From positions 8,370,001-8,434,000 of the forward strand of contig OY987267.1 of assembly GCA_963920665.1 (NCBI GenBank): a stretch of 64,000 nucleotides of DNA, in the 5' to 3' direction. Positions 22,728 to 34,640 of this stretch are shown here, one piece after another. Below the pieces are notes generated by a model, which was not told where the DNA came from, did no database searches, and saw only the letters and a list, made by a program, of their open reading frames with translations. This DNA comes from Straminergon stramineum (Eukaryota > Streptophyta > Bryopsida > Hypnales > Calliergonaceae). Within the stretch, counting starts at the first letter, position 1. The number at the start of each line of letters is the position of its first letter. A program made the translations under genes and the position numbers.

Positions 22728-25700
22728 ATGGCGGTCGCGAGCGGCGCTCTGCAGGCCGCAGGTCTGGAGCAATGTGCGTGGAAGTCGAAGAATTGGCTGG
22801 GCAGCGGCCACTCCCCTCGCAACAGCGGCCCGAAGGCCGAGACGGTGCGCGCTTCGCGAGCTTCCGAGGTCAATGGAGCGAAGAGCAGTGTCGGAATTCC
22901 CGGCGAGGCGAAGGCATGGAGCCCCAGCAGTTGGACGAGCCGCACGGCATTGCAGCAGCCGAATTACCCCGACCCGCAGAAGGTGAAGGACGTCGTGAAG
23001 CAGATGGAGGGGTACCCGCCGCTCGTGTTCGCGGGGGAGGCGAGGAGCTTGGAGGAGCGACTGGGGGAGGCCGCGCTGGGGAGAGCGTTCTTGCTGCAGG
23101 GAGGCGACTGCGCCGAGAGCTTCAAGGAATTCAACGCGAACAACATTAGGGATACCTTCCGCTTGTTGCTGCAGATGGGCGTCGTGCTGATGTTTGGAGG
23201 CCAGTTGCCCGTCGTCAAGGTGTGCGCTCATCTCTGCGATGCGCTCATCTTTACCTTTCTGAAGCTTCTGTTCCTCTCCATTCTTGTCAATGTTTCTCGA
23301 GGTTCACTGGGAGTTTGTCCAAAGCCTTGTGCGAGTTGTGGATCGTGACCGCAACTAATTGCGACGCTGAGATAATTTTTTTTATTATTAGATTGTTTGG
23401 GCCTTTATATATTCTTGTTGGCAAATCAATGAGGATTCTATCGCAGCAAAGAATGCATTATTTGGAGACCATATGCAAAAGTTATCGTGGTTCGAAGTTC
23501 ATGACCTGAAACCGAGAGGTGGTATGCATTTTAAAAATCAGTGGATGTACTCATTGTGCAAGAATTTGGACTGTTGCAGCAGGTAGATGTTGTAATTTGG
23601 TGTAGTTATCTTACTCCTGGGCGTCATAGGTATGTTTATAATCCTGAGGCACAGAAATGGTCTCGGAAATAGTGAAATCGTATCCCTTAGTATCACAAAT
23701 TGCTTTTTAAATGAGTTTTGGACTGCCTTTTTTTGGCAAACTAAACCTACAGGACCACTCGAGCAATTGAGAAATTGAAGGCTAGAGTGTGAACTTTTGG
23801 GGGGTTCTGAGGGGGTTCTGGGTTTTGGATGTGGGAACAGGTTGGAAGGATGGCAGGGCAGTTTGCCAAGCCCAGATCGGCAGATTCGGAGACTGTGAAT
23901 GGAGTGTCGTTGCCAAGCTACAGAGGGGATAACATTAATGGCGATGGGGCGAATTTGGAATCGAGAGTACCCGATCCTGATCGAATGGTCCGGGCTTACA
24001 ACCAATCTGCTTCTACCTTGAACCTGCTTCGTGCTTTTTCTACCGGAGGATATGCTGCCATGCAGAGGATCAAAGATTGGAACCTTGATTTCGCTTTACA
24101 CAGTGAGCAAGGGGACAGGTAACTGGCTTCAGTACGCTTTTATGTGTGTTTATGTCTGCCATTAGGTTACCTCATACTATGGTACACGACACTATTTACG
24201 TTACCTTTAAAACATTAGCATGTGTAGGAGTGTAATTCTGGGGAGATTTATTTTAGCCGTGCAGAGATCTTTGGGTACAAGAGCCAATTCTGTCGAGGTC
24301 AATTTTTTTATCACTATGTATGAATCTCTTATGCAAATTCACAGTGGGAGGTTGTAGACCTCTATAAGTGCCAGTGAGTGGCCATAATCATTTGCCCAGG
24401 CCACGCTGACACCACTTGTAAATATAGGCATCCATTTTTATGAATAGATGAGTTGCTGTTGGTAACAGGGATCAGTATAGGAGACGGGATTAGGGTCCCT
24501 AATGATTTTAGTAATCTCTGCCTCACAAGTCCTTCAGATTTTGGATAATCTCGTGGGGCAACTTAATTGCAGTATATCAGTGTAGAAGACTGCTTGACTG
24601 ACTAGGAATCCTGACTGAAGGAATGATTTTGTAATTTGGTAGGGTTGTTGTGTATCCACATCATATCGTCTGGTTGATTCTAGTGAGTATTGTATCTTTC
24701 CCGTTTCGGTTAGAAGGTTTCTAGAAGAGAGCTGATTTTGAGGTAATTCTGTGCTGGATATAGGTACCGGGAGCTGGCGAATCGGGTGGACGAAGCATTA
24801 GGGTTTATGACTGCCTGTGGATTGGCTCTGGATCATCCCATAATGACAAGTATTGAATTCTGGACCTCCCACGAATGCTTGCTTCTTCCATATGAGCAAG
24901 CAATGACACGGGAGGATTCCACTTCAGGACTTTGGTATGATTGCTCAGCTCATTTTCTGTGGATGGGGGAGCGAACGCGGCAGCTAGATGGTGCCCACAT
25001 TGAGTTTCTACGAGGAGTGGGGAATCCTTTGGGAGTGAAGGTATAATGAATTTTCTCTTCCACCTTCCCTCTTTCCTAAGCTTTGAAGTCCCTAGCTCTG
25101 TCATAGTGTAATTGGTAGGGGTTTTGGAACCCACTTGAGAGAGCAACTTAACCTGTAAATGCTTAAGATTAAATGGAAGGAGACTCTGGGAGCTACCCGA
25201 TTTTATCAAAGTTGCCCCTTGAATGACGGAACCAAAGTAAGCCACAGAATTTGGAGGACCGCAACTTTGGTGATACTGCAATGATTGCGAATTTGCCGCC
25301 AGTACACGGAACTGAAAATACTGTGGTTTACACTAAATTGAGTAAACAGCGTAATACAGTAGAACCTCTCTAAAGCAATAGGATTGGGACCGGTCTGACA
25401 CATTAGATAAGAGAGGTTATTGCATTAGGGAGGGGCATGATCTTTGTATGGAGTTCATATTGTTAAGTTGGGACCAGCAATCAATGCAGTCTGACAGAAC
25501 TTTATTGAATTAGAGAGGATTGAATTAGGGAGGTTCTACTGTAGTGGTTTTTACTTCCGAACACATTTGTATTGATGGAAAGTGCAGTGCATGATTTCTC
25601 CTTTTTGTTAGTACTTATCTTTACCTCCCTTGAGGCTTCTTAATGATCCATTCATTCTCATAGATATGGAAGTGCCACTTTAGGCCTTGAGGGCACTGAG

Positions 25701-27098
25701 GGGTTTAGGGCCGGGGTGGATTGACCCCCTCGCTCGTCCCCCCAAGTCATTCCAGGGGTGCATGTAAAAAAAAAGACCCCCTATTTTGTGCTTCATTAAT
25801 TTATCTTCTCTACCTCTCCTAGATAATTTGGGTCCTCTGATTGCAAATATGAATTCAAAATTTTCAAATTTTATCATGAGTGACAAATAAAAAATTTCAG
25901 GGTTTTTACTTGGGGACGACCACCCCGGGCGGGTTTAGTATGTTGGATTCACCTCTATTTGTTACTGACGGGATATCTTTTTGTCTTGGACTCTATGTAT
26001 ATCGTATTAATGATTTGACCTGATTCTGCAGGTCAGTGACAAGATGGATCCAGCGGAGTTAGTGAAGCTTTGTGAAATTCTAAACCCACAGAACAAGCCA
26101 GGTCGACTGACGGTGATCGTGCGCATGGGAGCTGAGAAACTGCGACAGAAGCTTCCCGCGTTGGTTCGGGCTGTACGGAATGCAGGTGTTATTGTCACGT
26201 GGGTGAGTGACCCCATGCATGGAAATACCATCAAGGCACCCTCGGGAATCAAGACTCGCCCATTTAATGCCATTCTGGTCAGTTTCTTTCCCAATTACCC
26301 TTGCATCTAATGCTTCTACGAATATATAATTTCACGTTCTTGCTGAACTCATTCTTGGTTTAGCTGGGTTAGTTTACAACTCTAGTTTGTTCTCGCATAG
26401 AGAGCAAAGCACTTTATATGCCGCCCTGAATCACCGAAAAACACTTCATGTGGAGCGCCACTGCGTTATTTCATTACCGACACTTTCCAAATGAAAGTCT
26501 CACTCTATTCCTGAGAGCCTAGGGTTGATTTGGGGTGTGCCTATATTCTATCTTTAGAAAATTTATAGCTAAATCATTTAGTTTCCAAAAAATGCATGCT
26601 ACATGAAACTGGAATCCCCTTTTGACTCCCAACAAAAACTTACCTGGTTTAATAATAGGGATCATGATCAAATGCTTACTCAGAAGATTTTAGTTACCTC
26701 AGCTTTCATAATGGGCCCATATTCTCACGTGTTGTTTCCTTCATTTCATGAATATGGAGTTGACCATAATCATGTGGTGTGTGCATGATGTGGTGCAGGA
26801 GGAAGTGAAGGCCTTCTTTGACGTGCATGAACAAGAAGGCACACATGCAGGCGGTGTCCATCTGGAGATGACGGGTCAAAACGTGACGGAGTGTGTGGGA
26901 GGGGGTCGCGCGGTGAGCTTCGACGACCTGAGCTCTCGCTACCACACCCATTGTGACCCCAGGCTGAACGCTTCCCAGTCTCTGGAACTCGCCTTCATCA
27001 TCGCCGAGCGTCTCCGCAGGAGACGCATCTCCCTTTCTCAGGACCCCAACCTTTTGTCTCTCAATGGTCTTTCAAATGGGAATGGGATCGTGGTCTGA
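22728..27098 (+). CDS. Class-II 3-deoxy-D-arabino-heptulosonate 7-phosphate (DAHP) synthase, plastidial
   Basis: Five exons: 22728-23219, 23841-24118, 24764-25040, 26032-26277 and 26799-27098, giving 530 residues, close to the usual 520-530. The enzyme joins phosphoenolpyruvate and erythrose 4-phosphate, the first step of the shikimate pathway to aromatic amino acids. Residues 1 to about 65 are rich in Ser/Ala/Arg/Lys and poor in acids, as expected of a plastid transit peptide. The conserved core starts at [15 protein letters not shown]. It includes GGDCAE (125-130, metal-binding Cys), [13 protein letters not shown] (165-177), FWTSHE (289-294), [19 protein letters not shown] (406-415) and [12 protein letters not shown] with a terminal [14 protein letters not shown]. 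No breaks seen. ATG at 22728 is chosen because the longer upstream frame begins with GTG. Intron 3 carries inserted MITEs. Confidence 0.97.
25357..25541. mobile_element. Pogo-type (Emigrant-like) MITE in intron 3 of the DAHP synthase gene
   Basis: A 185-bp element with ends CAGTAGAACCTCTCTAA and the complement of CAGTAGAACCTCCCTAA, flanked by TA (25355-25356, 25542-25543). The ends closely resemble those of plant Emigrant/Lemi pogo-family elements. Non-coding. Confidence 0.85.
25705..25941. mobile_element. Probable foldback element in intron 3 of the DAHP synthase gene
   Basis: The left end is about TTTAGGGCCGGGGTGG followed by CGTCCCCCCAAG. The right end, near 25911-25941, carries the inverted counterpart CTTGGGGACGACCACCCCGG. 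GC-rich ends enclose an AT-rich centre. Target duplication is not clear, so boundaries are approximate. Confidence 0.5.
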
Positions 27099-27628
27099 GT
27101 TCACTCGGTATGGAACCAGGAATCTATTCTATATTACATCTTTGTGAGCTCCTTTGTGGTCTGAGTAAGGCCGGAAATTTTGTTCTCTTTGTAGGGATGG
27201 GAGTGAAGATTTCCCACTCGCCTCTTCATGTATTTTGAAATTATCAATGTAGACTTCTTATCGAGATTAGCAGTCTAAGAACTGCTGACAAACGTGGACT
27301 TCCGTCATTCTGAGCTCACTTCGGCATGAAACCATGGATATATTTTTGTTTTATTTCTTTGTGTGGGGATTTGCTTGAACAAGTATTGGATTTTCCTCTT
27401 TCTTGTCCATTGTCTCTTGTGAGATGGGTACGGTGAATATCAAACTGGGAGCCTTTGAGTGTGTTTTAGCAGTTGACGAAGCTCATTTTCTGTGATCTTA
27501 GGCAATGATGAACGCCAGGGATGTTCTCGTATAGACGTGTAGGTCAAGAGCACCTCTTAATCATGGACTTCAATCACTCTAGTTTCTTGGTTTCACTTCA
27601 TAGATCTCTGGTATAGATTTTTCGAGAA

Positions 27629-27875
27629 TGTTGATTGGTTACACCAAATTTCATGCTAAGATTTAATCCCTAAATTCCCAAGGCTTTTGTTGATTGGTTG
27701 TTACACCAAATTTCATGCTAAGATTTAATCCCTAAATTCCCAAGGCTTTTGTTGATCGGTTGTTACACCAAATTTCATGCTAAGATTTAATCCCTAAATT
27801 CCCAAGGCTTTTGTTGATTGGTTGTTATACCAAATTTCATGCTAAGATTTAATCCCTAAATTCCCAAGGTTTTTT
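27629..27875. repeat. 62-bp tandem repeat, four copies
   Basis: The word ATTTAATCCCTAAATTCCC begins at 27661, 27723, 27785 and 27847. The copies are nearly identical; the first lacks a few bases at its start. Confidence 0.95.
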
Positions 27876-27879
27876 TTGA

Positions 27880-29890
27880 GCTTCTTGGGAGTTTGCTCAA
27901 AACTAAACATAAAGCTGAAGTTTTGATTAGTTTTATCATTTAAAAAAAATTGTAATTATATGAATTCAAACTAGACATTTTATGGATCACTTAGGGAAAG
28001 AAAACACACCACTATCATTTATGGATTGAAAATTATAATGTTCGATCAAGAGGGTGTAAAATCATGAGCCTTTGAACACTAAATAATCAAGACTTGTAAG
28101 GACATCCTTGCATAGAATCTTCAATAGAAAAAATCATGCATTTTTTTTTTCAAAAGTAGTGTTTTGATGCTTAAAGTATATTTTCAAGGGTATTCTACTA
28201 AATAAAGAACTACTAAAAATAGTATTTTGCTAAGATCTTATATAACTTCAAAGTTTATTCCATACCAAAATATAGTTCTTGGTGTGTTTAGGGATTAAGG
28301 TAAAAGTGTGGAGTTGTTTTTTATTTGGACAAGTTAGTTTTTGAGGTAAAATATGTTTACAATCTTTGAATTTTATAATATTTGCAAAGAAGAATTTTGA
28401 AGATCCATACAATACAAATGTTAGGAAAATAATTGAAGAATTATTTTTAAAATGGATATGTTTATTGGACACACTAGTACTTGAAAGGATGTGAAGAATC
28501 CAAAGTGGATTGCCAAGGCTAAACCTTGTGTCTAAAGTACAAAGGTAAATGTAGATTTTGAACTTCTTAGGCCCAATAAATTATGGCTCAAGAAAAACCT
28601 AGACATTATCATTTTTGTATTCATAATCCACCTAGTGGATGCACTTTCCTAATACTTTAAGATGGATTGTGGAGACCAATTTATAAATGAAGAAAGTAAA
28701 GACCACTTAGATAACTACTAGCACATCCAAAGTTGACCTTATAAGCTCTAGGCACGAGAGTCATGCAATGAAAATGATGAATTTTAGTCCATTTTCATGC
28801 TTATGAGGCCAAATGCATAGGGATAGTTAGACTTCAAAGGCACAATGATCTTAGGTATTTTACTCTTAAAGCAACCATTTAAGAGCTGATTGATTTTTCA
28901 AGGAAGCGAAATTGATTGAAACAATTTTTAGTAAATTTTGGTTGGAAGAAACATGGAATTAGCATCTATCCTAAGTCATTTCATATTTGTTGGACCTTTG
29001 TGCAATTAGATATAAATTTTGAAGTTGAAATGCAATGGTCATTGTCTTCAATGTACCATTTGTATACATTTTAGAAAGTGGTCACTTTTACAACAGACTA
29101 CTTTAGTTGTTAATTTCACGAGGTGACTGTTGCAAAAGGTACTAACTGTATTGTAAGTGAATCCTAAATCCGTTTGGTGTATACTAAGAAATTATATTTT
29201 TAGTATCAATTGCCTCACCTATAAATGTCCATGGCCTTCTTTGAACTTCTTGGTATTTGCTCTAAATTGAACAAAAAGCCAACATTCTAATAAGTTTTAT
29301 CAATTTTTTTGAATTACAATCATACAAATTCAAACTAGACATGTTATAGATTACATAGGACAAGAAAACACAACAATAGCACTTGTGGATTGAAAGATTA
29401 TAAGGTTTGATCATGAGGGTGTTAAAATAGTGAAAGTGATTTGAAGTTTTTCAATCCTCTTCACATTTCAAAACTAAAAAAGTTGGTCACCAAAAACATA
29501 TGAAGTTAAAGGACAAAACATGCATAACTCCAATCAATTTATGGCTTCTCAAAATTTACACTACAATTTTTAAAATGAATTTCCAATGTAATTTTTTCTC
29601 TAAGATCTATTGCATTTGAGGCTCATTTCCAAGAGCCCTCAATACTAGAAAATCAAGATTTACAATAGACACCCACGCACAAAATTCTCAATAGAAAAAC
29701 TGTAATCATTCATTTTCAAAATCGCATATTCGATACTAAAATTATACTTCAAAAAGAAATTTTCAAAAATATAAGATAATAAAAATAATAAATTGGTTAA
29801 GTTTTATTTAACTTCAAAATATTGTTGAGAACATAATTTGATGCCTTTGGCATTTAGGGGCTAAGCAAGTGGTGGAAACAAATTTTTAAA
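27880..29890. repeat. Direct repeat pair about 1.35 kb apart
   Basis: About 27880-28340 and 29240-29890 share an ordered series of matches, for example GAATTCAAACTAGACAT/AAATTCAAACTAGACAT and the stretch around AATAGAAAAA. The second copy has about 200 extra bases in the middle. No TG..CA ends or coding sequence identify them as LTRs. Confidence 0.6.
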
Positions 29891-30838
29891 AATAAAAAAT
29901 TGTCTTCTACTATTGACCATTTAGAATATTCTACTTGTTCATTTTCCATCCAAAAGTAGGTATTTACAATTTACAATTTAACATTTAACATTCAATAAGG
30001 GTTGGTTGTAGGTGTACCTACTTAATACGGTGTAGGTGATGGCCCTAAACCAAGTCATGCATATAACCCTTGCTGTATAAAGGCCAACAAGTGTAGACGA
30101 TGGTAACAGGGATCAGTAGACCAGGACAAAACGCATCAGTGCATGAGTACGAGTATGTGAAAGCAAACATTGAATGCAGAACTAATGGGCTTCATTCAAA
30201 ATTTCGGCAATGTTTACATTTCAACAGTTTTAGATAAATATTACAGTATAGTTCCGGTATAGTACAGTTAGCAAGCTTGTATAGTCCTCGGACTCTTCAT
30301 TTGCCGAGGTCACAACGTTCGCAGTGTTGGAGGTAAACAACCACAGGAGCTGAATCAAAGAATGATAATCAATAGCAGAATGAATAAACTTACCACCACC
30401 ACAATCAGCTGAGTCAAAATATTGCAATTGGCTAGCTTCGCTGCTTTGATGTAGTGACATTAGGGTTTTCAGAGTTCACAGTTCCAACCGTGCACTTCTG
30501 CAGTTTGTTTCCATATCTGTGCCAGAATTTAGTCTCAAAGAACTAACCCTCTCGAAGAGACTTCAAATCGCATTCCTGAATCGCCTCCATTCTCGAAGCA
30601 CAAGTCTTGTACTGTGACACCCCCGAGTGTGTCCATTCTTCTTAGATTGGAGGACTGAGTTTGTCCACAGTGAGGGACACTCGCAAACAAATACCATATC
30701 TCGTAGTCATTCCTATTTTCGACTTCTGCAGAGTTGTACTCTGCGAAGTGGCATCGTCACAGACAGGAGAGAGAGAGCAACCAGCTCAACCTCACTCATT
30801 CTACGCCAGCAGGAAGATGGTGGTGGGGAGTCTACGAA

Positions 30839-32709
30839 TCAAAGCTGAGAGTAAGAGTTGCGGTTGGAGCCAACTCTCATTGGTTCCCTAGGAAGTCTCA
30901 ACGAATGATTCCCAGAACCGGTGATGACAGGCAACACCTCAAAGGAGCTTTCATCTGGAGACCTTGTCAAGGGCAAATGGTCTACAGAATTATACCTGGA
31001 TGCCTCCTGTGGATGTCCATAATCCCAGCTTTGTTTGAAGCTAGAGTCTGAGGAAGAGTTCGTTGTGCGAGAACTCCGAGATGTGCTTCTTGAATGTCTT
31101 GTACTAGAAATGAAGTCGCTAGAGCTGCTGGAATCTTTGCGTCTTGATGAATGCCTTAAAGCTGCATCAGAAGACTCCAATCCAAATCCTGGAAAAGTGA
31201 AGGCATCGGAAAACGAGAAAGAATCCACCCCTTTCTCATTTGTCGAACTGAAGCCGTAGATCTGTTGCCTTTTCTCGACAGGAATGTCGCCACTGAAGGT
31301 GAAGCTTATGTCGATGCATTTCTCCAGGTCGTCATCTTTCCAGTCTTGGACGTGGCTATGCTTCAGCAGCGGAGATTCGCCTTTGCCGACACTGTCTGAA
31401 GGGTTGAGCTCAATCTCAAATCTCTCGGAAGAGCTGGAGCTGGTCACCAGGGCAGTTCGCGGTAGAGGAACTGGTTGATTGACGAGAATCCAAGAGGGCT
31501 CCTTCGGCGAGCTTGGGCTAGAGAGGCCGTTCGAATAGTCGGTCCGCAGAGGGTTCGGTTGAAAATGGGGATTGCTACTGTCGGTGGTGACCCGCCTGCT
31601 GCAAATAGGGCAGGTACTCCGTTTACCAAGAACAGGATCAATACAGTGCCTATGAAAAACATGATCACAATGGGGAAGCTGCCGCACCACATCGTCGTCT
31701 CGGAACCCCAGTAAGCAGATCCGGCACCTGTCATTCAAAAATATCCCCACGTCAGATTCAATGCCAGGCATGCCCTCAAACATGGTTATCACTGACAGTG
31801 GTCCGTCGTTTAATATCACAAGACTCTGCTCTATAGATGCAGATCGCGCAATGTTGCACTTAGCTAACAATATATGCTATCATTGCGTGAGAAATCCTCC
31901 AGAGGGAGAGCATCAAAATGCAGTCATTAACCTCAGTTCTTAGCTTGCATGTAAGGGCAACAAAAGCGAGGATCGAGAGTAATATCTAGAGCACATTAAG
32001 GAGAAGGAAGACGTGGTATGTCAATACTTACTGTGAATTTGTATCCCTGGTGTTCATGGTTGGAAATGTGAGCACCGAATCTTTCTTCAACCGTTTCCGA
32101 TTCTCAACCTACAAGAAGACCGTCATGCCCAATCAACAAGTTAGATTCCACAATACACCAACTAATATCGTAAGCCACAATGCCATGAATCTGTTCTCGT
32201 CGGGCATTACTGTTGAGAACGCATACATTGCATGAAAAGAACATCAAATACCCCGTAAGCTTCGATTTTTTTTTCTAATCAGATGACAGCAGTCGAAAGC
32301 AATTTCTCATGACATCAAAACGCTCTCAATGTTGTGGAAATATCAATGTCACGGCCGACGGAACAATTTGAAGGGGTTTGTTAGTGCTATCAATCAGCTC
32401 CAGTATCAGCTACCTCTCGGATTAGAGCAAAACTTGCAAACCTTGAGTTGACCACAAAAGAGACTGCCACTGCAGAGTCATTCATTGTTCCACCAATTGA
32501 TGGCAAGCTATTGATATGCACGACGGTATTTCAGTTCAGTGCAGAAGGAAAAAAACAAAATCACTTACAGAAGTCTCTTCAGGCGTCGCCGAAATTTGGC
32601 CAGTCCTCATACGGTGCCAAAGCTTCCAAAGTCCCCAACATAAGCAGCAGAAAGCTAATGTAACTGCGCATACTCCTACTCCGATGGCGACTACTATCTT
32701 TTTCATCAT
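30839..32709 (-). CDS. Membrane-anchored RING-H2 protein, probable E3 ubiquitin ligase
   Basis: Four exons on the minus strand: 32709-32569, 32441-32414, 32102-32032 and 31876-30839, giving 425 residues with consistent phases. Residues 1-47 start MMKKIVVAIGVGVCAV and form one hydrophobic segment (about 5-27) followed by a basic flank, so a signal anchor is likely. A C3H2C3 RING-H2 finger spans 131-172 (C131, C134, C150, H152, H155, C158, C169, C172) in the order CRIC, HCDHVFHRHC, CPIC. The remaining 250 residues are Ser/Arg-rich and look disordered. RING-H2 proteins of this layout recruit ubiquitin-conjugating enzymes to membrane substrates. The second exon is only 28 bases. I do not recognise a specific ortholog. 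The first ATG of a tandem ATG pair (32709) is taken as start. Confidence 0.82.
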
Positions 32710-34009
32710 AGTAGCCTTTACAAAATTCTACTACCCTCTTGAAGAATCCCCCACCGAAATGGCAGCACGCAGAGAAGCATGCACTACAATATTTACGGGA
32801 CCCTAAATACAGAACCGACTATCATTTGCTACAACGTCTTCAGTCGGAATTCTACGACGGCTTGTTTTCACTCTGTGCTTGCGATTAAGTCTCCACCCTG
32901 CATGCGACACTGATTCTTCAGTACCGTCTCCACACTTAAAATCTCCCGTTGTACCCTTCTTGAAATCAAGCCCCTTCGTTTCCTGTTCCCAAGATACTCC
33001 AATACACTCAACCTAATACAACCCCTTGTCGGCAAAGCCTCACTCTAACGTTTCCAACTCCTAATAGCCTTCTCGTGTCTCGCCATGTACGTAAAAACCG
33101 AAAAACTAGCGAAGAAAAATTATCGACCTCAATTTTCACAGAGCACACATGAGTCAACCGCCACTAGCGTATCCTAACCGAAACTCGCTTCAACCTCCCG
33201 TTCTTGGCACGCAACCTAACAAACCTCTCCCGCAGCTCAAAATTCCCCAAACCGGCCTCCAACTTCCGTCATATGCAATCTCTCACCACAATTACTAAAA
33301 TCCTTCTACCTACTCTGTCTCACCAAAAAACGCTCGACAATTAACCACTCGAAACTTCCAAAACCTGTCCGTCCCTCTACTTCCGCCATAACACTATCTT
33401 CTCCGTCAATTACTCCTACCCCACTAACTACTCTTTCTCACCAAAAAACAAGAATCAATTAACCACTCACTCGAACCTTCAAGAACCTGTCAGTCCCTCT
33501 GCTTTCGTCAAAAACAGTACGCTCACCGCCAGCAACTGAACCCCAAACTCCGCAATTCCTAGGCGTGTAAGCTTAACACGTACTCGCCCCCCGCAAACGA
33601 AAACCGTGTAGCTCTAGCTCCACCATTTCTTGTCTGCAACCCACCTGTACTTCCGTTGCGTCAAGACGCCACATACCACTTGTACCCCCCTCCCTTCCTC
33701 CCGTCCCCTCCCCACTTTCTTGCGACTCTCCACACAATAAAAGAACCCAATTGCACGTCTAGTCACAGTAAGTTACTGAAGCTCATGCAGCCCAGCTCCG
33801 ATCCTTCCAAAACGCGGCTTCTGCCATAACACATATATGCAGGGATCGATGCGTCTCCTCTTGAATATCTGCTTGGCCAGATGTCTTTAACGTCCTCCAT
33901 CATGAGTGCAGTGTCATCAGCAAGGATCCAATTCCAATACCAATTCCAGACAGTCACATGTGATGATGGGAAGGAAAGGCAACCTGGAGGAAGGCAACCT
34001 CGGAGGTTC
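32710..34009. promoter_or_regulatory. Upstream region of the RING-H2 gene, pyrimidine-rich on the plus strand
   Basis: Gene-like composition continues for about 1 kb upstream of the start. An approximate tandem duplication of about 125 bp lies at 33305-33515, sharing TCTCACCAAAAAAC, AATTAACCACTC and CCTGTC. This is probably leader and promoter DNA. No open frame is convincing. Confidence 0.45.
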
Positions 34010-34640
34010 CACTGTAGCAGGGACTAACGTGACAATGAGAGTGAGAGCTCGCCACTGGGCTGGAAGTCGGTCCCGGAGGTGCCAGGAAAGGGCGGAGCTG
34101 GACAGGGTCAACAGGGGAAGCTGGCTGGCGGAGGCGGGGGCGGGGGGGCCGGGTCAGGCGCGGGTCAGACGCGCGTCCGGCGCGGGTTCGTCAGCAGGTC
34201 CGTGATGATGGGTTGGGGCTGGGTTGGGTTAGTTGCACGAGGCAGTCAGGATCAGGGGAGCGCCTGACTCTGACCACGGGTTAGTGGAGACGGCTGGACA
34301 GTAAACTGAGGCGGCAGCCTGCCGCAGGTGAGGCAGTGAGAATTTCTTGGCCATCAGCAGTGATGTTCTTAACCCTTAACTTAAACGACGGACTGGTCGC
34401 CGTGGGGAAAACCGGTCTGTGAACAGTGCTGAAAAGAGCGCAGACCGCGGGGGAAGGCCCTGTTTCCGCGTTGTGAACAGTAGCGCGCCAGTGCAGCAGT
34501 CGGGCTGCCCGGCCTTCGCTTCGCAATAGCTGGAACAGTAAAAACAGACACATCTCAACCTGCAAAGGCCCTTGTCGCACGTCGTGAAGCATTGATTCCC
34601 CCGTCTGTGGCTGCAATGGCTACATTCCCTTGCTACAGTG
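34010..34640. mobile_element. Possible GC-rich DNA transposon of about 631 bp
   Basis: Ends CACTGTAGCAGGGA and the complement of CACTGTAGCAAGGGA form imperfect terminal inverted repeats. The interior is conspicuously GC-rich for this window and repeats GTGAACAGT motifs, as seen in subterminal regions of some plant CACTA/hAT-type elements. No target duplication is evident, so the call is tentative. The interior contains no protein I recognise. Confidence 0.45.

Larger units (their letters stand above)
27099..30838. other. Gene-free, AT-rich repeat-containing interval
   Basis: 27099 to about 27600 is likely the 3' flank of the DAHP synthase gene. The rest holds a 62-bp tandem repeat and two diverged direct repeats (about 27880-28340 and 29240-29890). 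No gene is recognised. From about 30,100 composition becomes mixed again toward the RING-H2 gene's 3' end. Confidence 0.65.

Noticed and set aside
33906..34205. 99-codon Gly/Arg/Ala-rich frame
   Set aside because: Open only because of the GC-rich island at 34010-34640; composition-driven.
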